A stretch of DNA of 7,893 bases from Alphaproteobacteria bacterium. GTDB lineage: Bacteria; Pseudomonadota; Alphaproteobacteria; Rhizobiales; Xanthobacteraceae. Each line of letters begins with the position of its first letter. Within the stretch, counting starts at the first letter, position 1. The notes under the pieces were generated by a model. That model ran no database searches. It had not been told where the DNA came from and saw nothing but the letters and a program-made list of their open reading frames with translations. The translations under genes and the position numbers were made by a program. This document shows, piece after piece, positions 6,754-7,893 of this stretch. The stretch covers positions 1-7,893 of the forward strand of contig VAZL01000332.1 of NCBI GenBank assembly GCA_005883445.1, read 5' to 3'.

Positions 6754-6774
6754 GCGACTTGAGCTTCGAGTCGC
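6754..6774. promoter_or_regulatory. Interrupted palindrome, candidate operator
   Basis: The 21 bases have arms GCGACTTGA and TCGAGTCGC around GCT. Eight of nine arm positions are complementary, with one T/G mismatch. The site sits just after the predicted start of the rightward transcript and about 28 bases before the Ldh_2 start codon, where a repressor would block transcription. The size and symmetry fit a dimeric helix-turn-helix regulator (for example GntR, IclR or LysR-type), but the family cannot be read from the site. Confidence 0.4.
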
Positions 6775-6802
6775 TGCGCGAGAATTCCTGCCGCTTACCG
6801 AG

Positions 6803-7804
6803 ATGCCGTCGGACAGCAAATTGCACGTGATTGCGAGCGCCGATCTCCAGCGCTTCGCGAGCGCGCTGTTTGCGGCGGCGGGCGTTGCGCCGCCCATGGC
6901 GGATGAATGGGCGAAGTCGCTGGTTTGGGCGAATCTGCGGGGCGTCGATTCGCACGGGGTGTTGCGGATCCCGGGCTACATCGAACGGCTGAAGACCAAG
7001 GCGATCAACCCCGCTCCGGACATGCGGGTGGAGCGGCGCTCCGGCGCCATCGCGATTTTGGAGGCGGATCGAGCGCCGGGAGCGGTTGCCATGGCGATGG
7101 CGATGGACGAGGCGATCGCGCGGGCGCGCGAAGTCCACGTCGGCTGGTGCGCCGCCCGCAATATCACCCACGCGGGCGCCGTCGGCTACTTCGCGCTGCA
7201 GGCCGCGAATGCGGGAATGGCAGGCATCGTCATGTCGGCGTCGGGACCCATGATGGCCTACCACGGTGCCAAGGTCGCCGGCGTCTCGAGCAATCCGCTC
7301 GCGATCGCCTTTCCTGCCAGAAACCGACCACCGCTACTACTCGATATGTCCACGTCGAATGTCGCCATGGGGGGGCTGGACGCGCAGGGACGCGACACCA
7401 CCGATCCCAGGAAGCTCGCGACGCTGCTGCCGCTCGGCGGAGCAAAAGGCTCCGGTCTTTCCTTCATGATCGAGTGCCTCTGCAGTCTCACGGTCGACAA
7501 CCCGATCATCGCGTCCGCGCTTGCCGCCGGCGGCAAGCTCGATGCTCCGTTTCTCAACGGCGTTGCGATCGCGCTCGATCTCGCGGCGTTCGGCGATCGC
7601 GCGCGCATTCTCGGCGAGGCGGATCGCCTCGCACGCCTCATTGCGGCGCTTCCCCCTGCCGATGGCGTCGAACGCATCTACCTTCCGGGCGAGCGCGGCG
7701 ACAGCATCTTGCAGGCGCGAATGCGCGACGGCATTCCCCTGCCGCAGGGTACGTGGTCGCGGCTCCTGGCCTGCGCCAAGGCGCTCGCGGTGGCGCCGCC
7801 GTGA
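6803..7804 (+). CDS. Ldh_2-family (malate/L-lactate/ureidoglycolate dehydrogenase-like) NAD(P)H oxidoreductase, with an apparent internal deletion
   Basis: Enzymes of this family reversibly oxidise 2-hydroxy acids to 2-oxo acids with NAD(P) in the cytoplasm; some reduce cyclic imines. The 333-residue product shows the family pattern: N-terminal ADLQRFASALFAAAGV, then the catalytic VDSHGVLR (48-55), NITHAGAVGYF (120-130), SSNPLAIAFPA (162-172), LLLDMSTSNVAMG (178-190), LPLGGAKGSGLSFMIECL (209-226) and RDGIPLPQGTW (308-318). Homologues have about 17 residues (K-I-...-G-x-x-I-P-E-G-W-A type) between the DMxTSxVAxG segment and the LDxxGxxTTDP segment. Here they are absent and a G7 run (7369-7375) marks the join. 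Restoring them would give about 350 residues, the usual length. The ATG at 6803 has only a weak ribosome site (CGAG). The gene is divergent from the TRAP/hmgA/fahA operon. A role in oxidising an aromatic 2-hydroxy acid is possible but not shown. Confidence 0.88.
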   Translation: MPSDSKLHVIASADLQRFASALFAAAGVAPPMADEWAKSLVWANLRGVDSHGVLRIPGYIERLKTKAINPAPDMRVERRSGAIAILEADRAPGAVAMAMAMDEAIARAREVHVGWCAARNITHAGAVGYFALQAANAGMAGIVMSASGPMMAYHGAKVAGVSSNPLAIAFPARNRPPLLLDMSTSNVAMGGLDAQGRDTTDPRKLATLLPLGGAKGSGLSFMIECLCSLTVDNPIIASALAAGGKLDAPFLNGVAIALDLAAFGDRARILGEADRLARLIAALPPADGVERIYLPGERGDSILQARMRDGIPLPQGTWSRLLACAKALAVAPP

Positions 7805-7893
7805 CAAGTCATGGCGGGCGCTCTCAAAGTCCGCTCGTCCCCGCGAAAGCGGGGAGGGCCGCGGACTAGCCATGCCGCCAGGTGGGCTTGCGC
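7805..7893. other. Non-coding right edge
   Basis: The 89 bases after the Ldh_2 stop contain no recognisable gene start within the window. They hold the nested palindrome listed at 7828-7867. Confidence 0.5.
7828..7867. repeat. Nested palindrome with GAAA tetraloop (Rhizobiales-type intergenic repeat; possible terminator)
   Basis: The inner hairpin is perfect: TCCCCGC, loop GAAA, GCGGGGA (7838-7855). An outer stem, AGTCCGC (7828-7834) with GCGGACT (7861-7867), flanks it across a small asymmetric internal loop. The whole spans 40 bases and lies 23 bases after the Ldh_2 stop. The inner CCCCGCGAAAGCGGGG core resembles a palindromic repeat I recall from intergenic regions of Bradyrhizobium and relatives. 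It could stabilise or end the Ldh_2 transcript, though no T-run follows. Confidence 0.65.

Larger units (their letters stand above)
6576..6802. promoter_or_regulatory. Divergent regulatory region between the TRAP/hmgA/fahA operon and the Ldh_2 gene
   Basis: These 227 bases separate two divergent start codons, so they should hold promoters for both directions. For the plus strand a good pair is visible (listed separately). For the minus strand the best candidate is TTGTCT (6660-6665) followed after 17 bases by CACTAT (6637-6642), which is weak. An AT-rich patch (about 6594-6605) lies close to the binding-protein start. No regulator gene is adjacent in the window, and no riboswitch-like structure was recognised. 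Confidence 0.55.

Noticed and set aside
1..7893. tRNA/rRNA genes, CRISPR arrays, insertion-sequence ends, transposase or phage genes
   Set aside because: I looked for cloverleaf-like segments, regularly spaced repeats and transposase motifs on both strands and saw none.

Overview
The window is GC-rich DNA (high G/C at third codon positions) that looks like an alphaproteobacterium, most likely Hyphomicrobiales (Bradyrhizobium/Xanthobacter-like). This rests on the gene content and on a TCCCCGC-GAAA-GCGGGGA palindrome at the right edge, a type I associate with intergenic repeats in that order. The assignment is an inference; there is no rRNA or tRNA to anchor it.

Layout from left to right. At 1-506 (minus strand, running off the left edge) is the N-terminal part of an apparently exported carboxymuconolactone decarboxylase (CMD)-like protein. 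A mostly non-coding stretch of about 530 bases follows. It holds a possible 39-residue ORF (548-667, minus) and a GC-rich inverted repeat (796-847). Next come five minus-strand genes that look like one operon, read right to left: TRAP substrate-binding protein (start 6575), TRAP small permease, TRAP large permease, homogentisate 1,2-dioxygenase (hmgA) and fumarylacetoacetase (fahA, ending 1039). A 227-base divergent promoter region (6576-6802) separates this operon from a plus-strand malate/lactate/ureidoglycolate-type (Ldh_2) NAD(P)H oxidoreductase (6803-7804). The right edge holds a nested palindrome (7828-7867).

How the genes may work together. HmgA opens the ring of homogentisate and FahA splits fumarylacetoacetate into fumarate and acetoacetate. 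These are two of the last three steps of tyrosine/phenylalanine/homogentisate catabolism. The isomerase between them (MaiA) and the enzyme that makes homogentisate (Hpd) are not in the window. A TRAP transporter placed first in the same transcription unit suggests periplasmic capture of an aromatic acid that feeds homogentisate. The divergent Ldh_2 enzyme could oxidise a 2-hydroxy acid such as an aryl-lactate to the 2-oxo acid. This substrate link is inferred from context.

The oddest point is integrity. The hmgA and fahA products are full length with all known active-site residues, but three other genes carry apparent lesions. The large permease lacks about 25-30 residues, including one membrane helix. 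The binding protein loses its normal C-terminus and runs out of frame 164 bases into the next gene. The Ldh_2 enzyme lacks about 17 conserved residues at a G7 run. Either the uptake/dehydrogenase module is decaying, or the assembly is wrong at these places.
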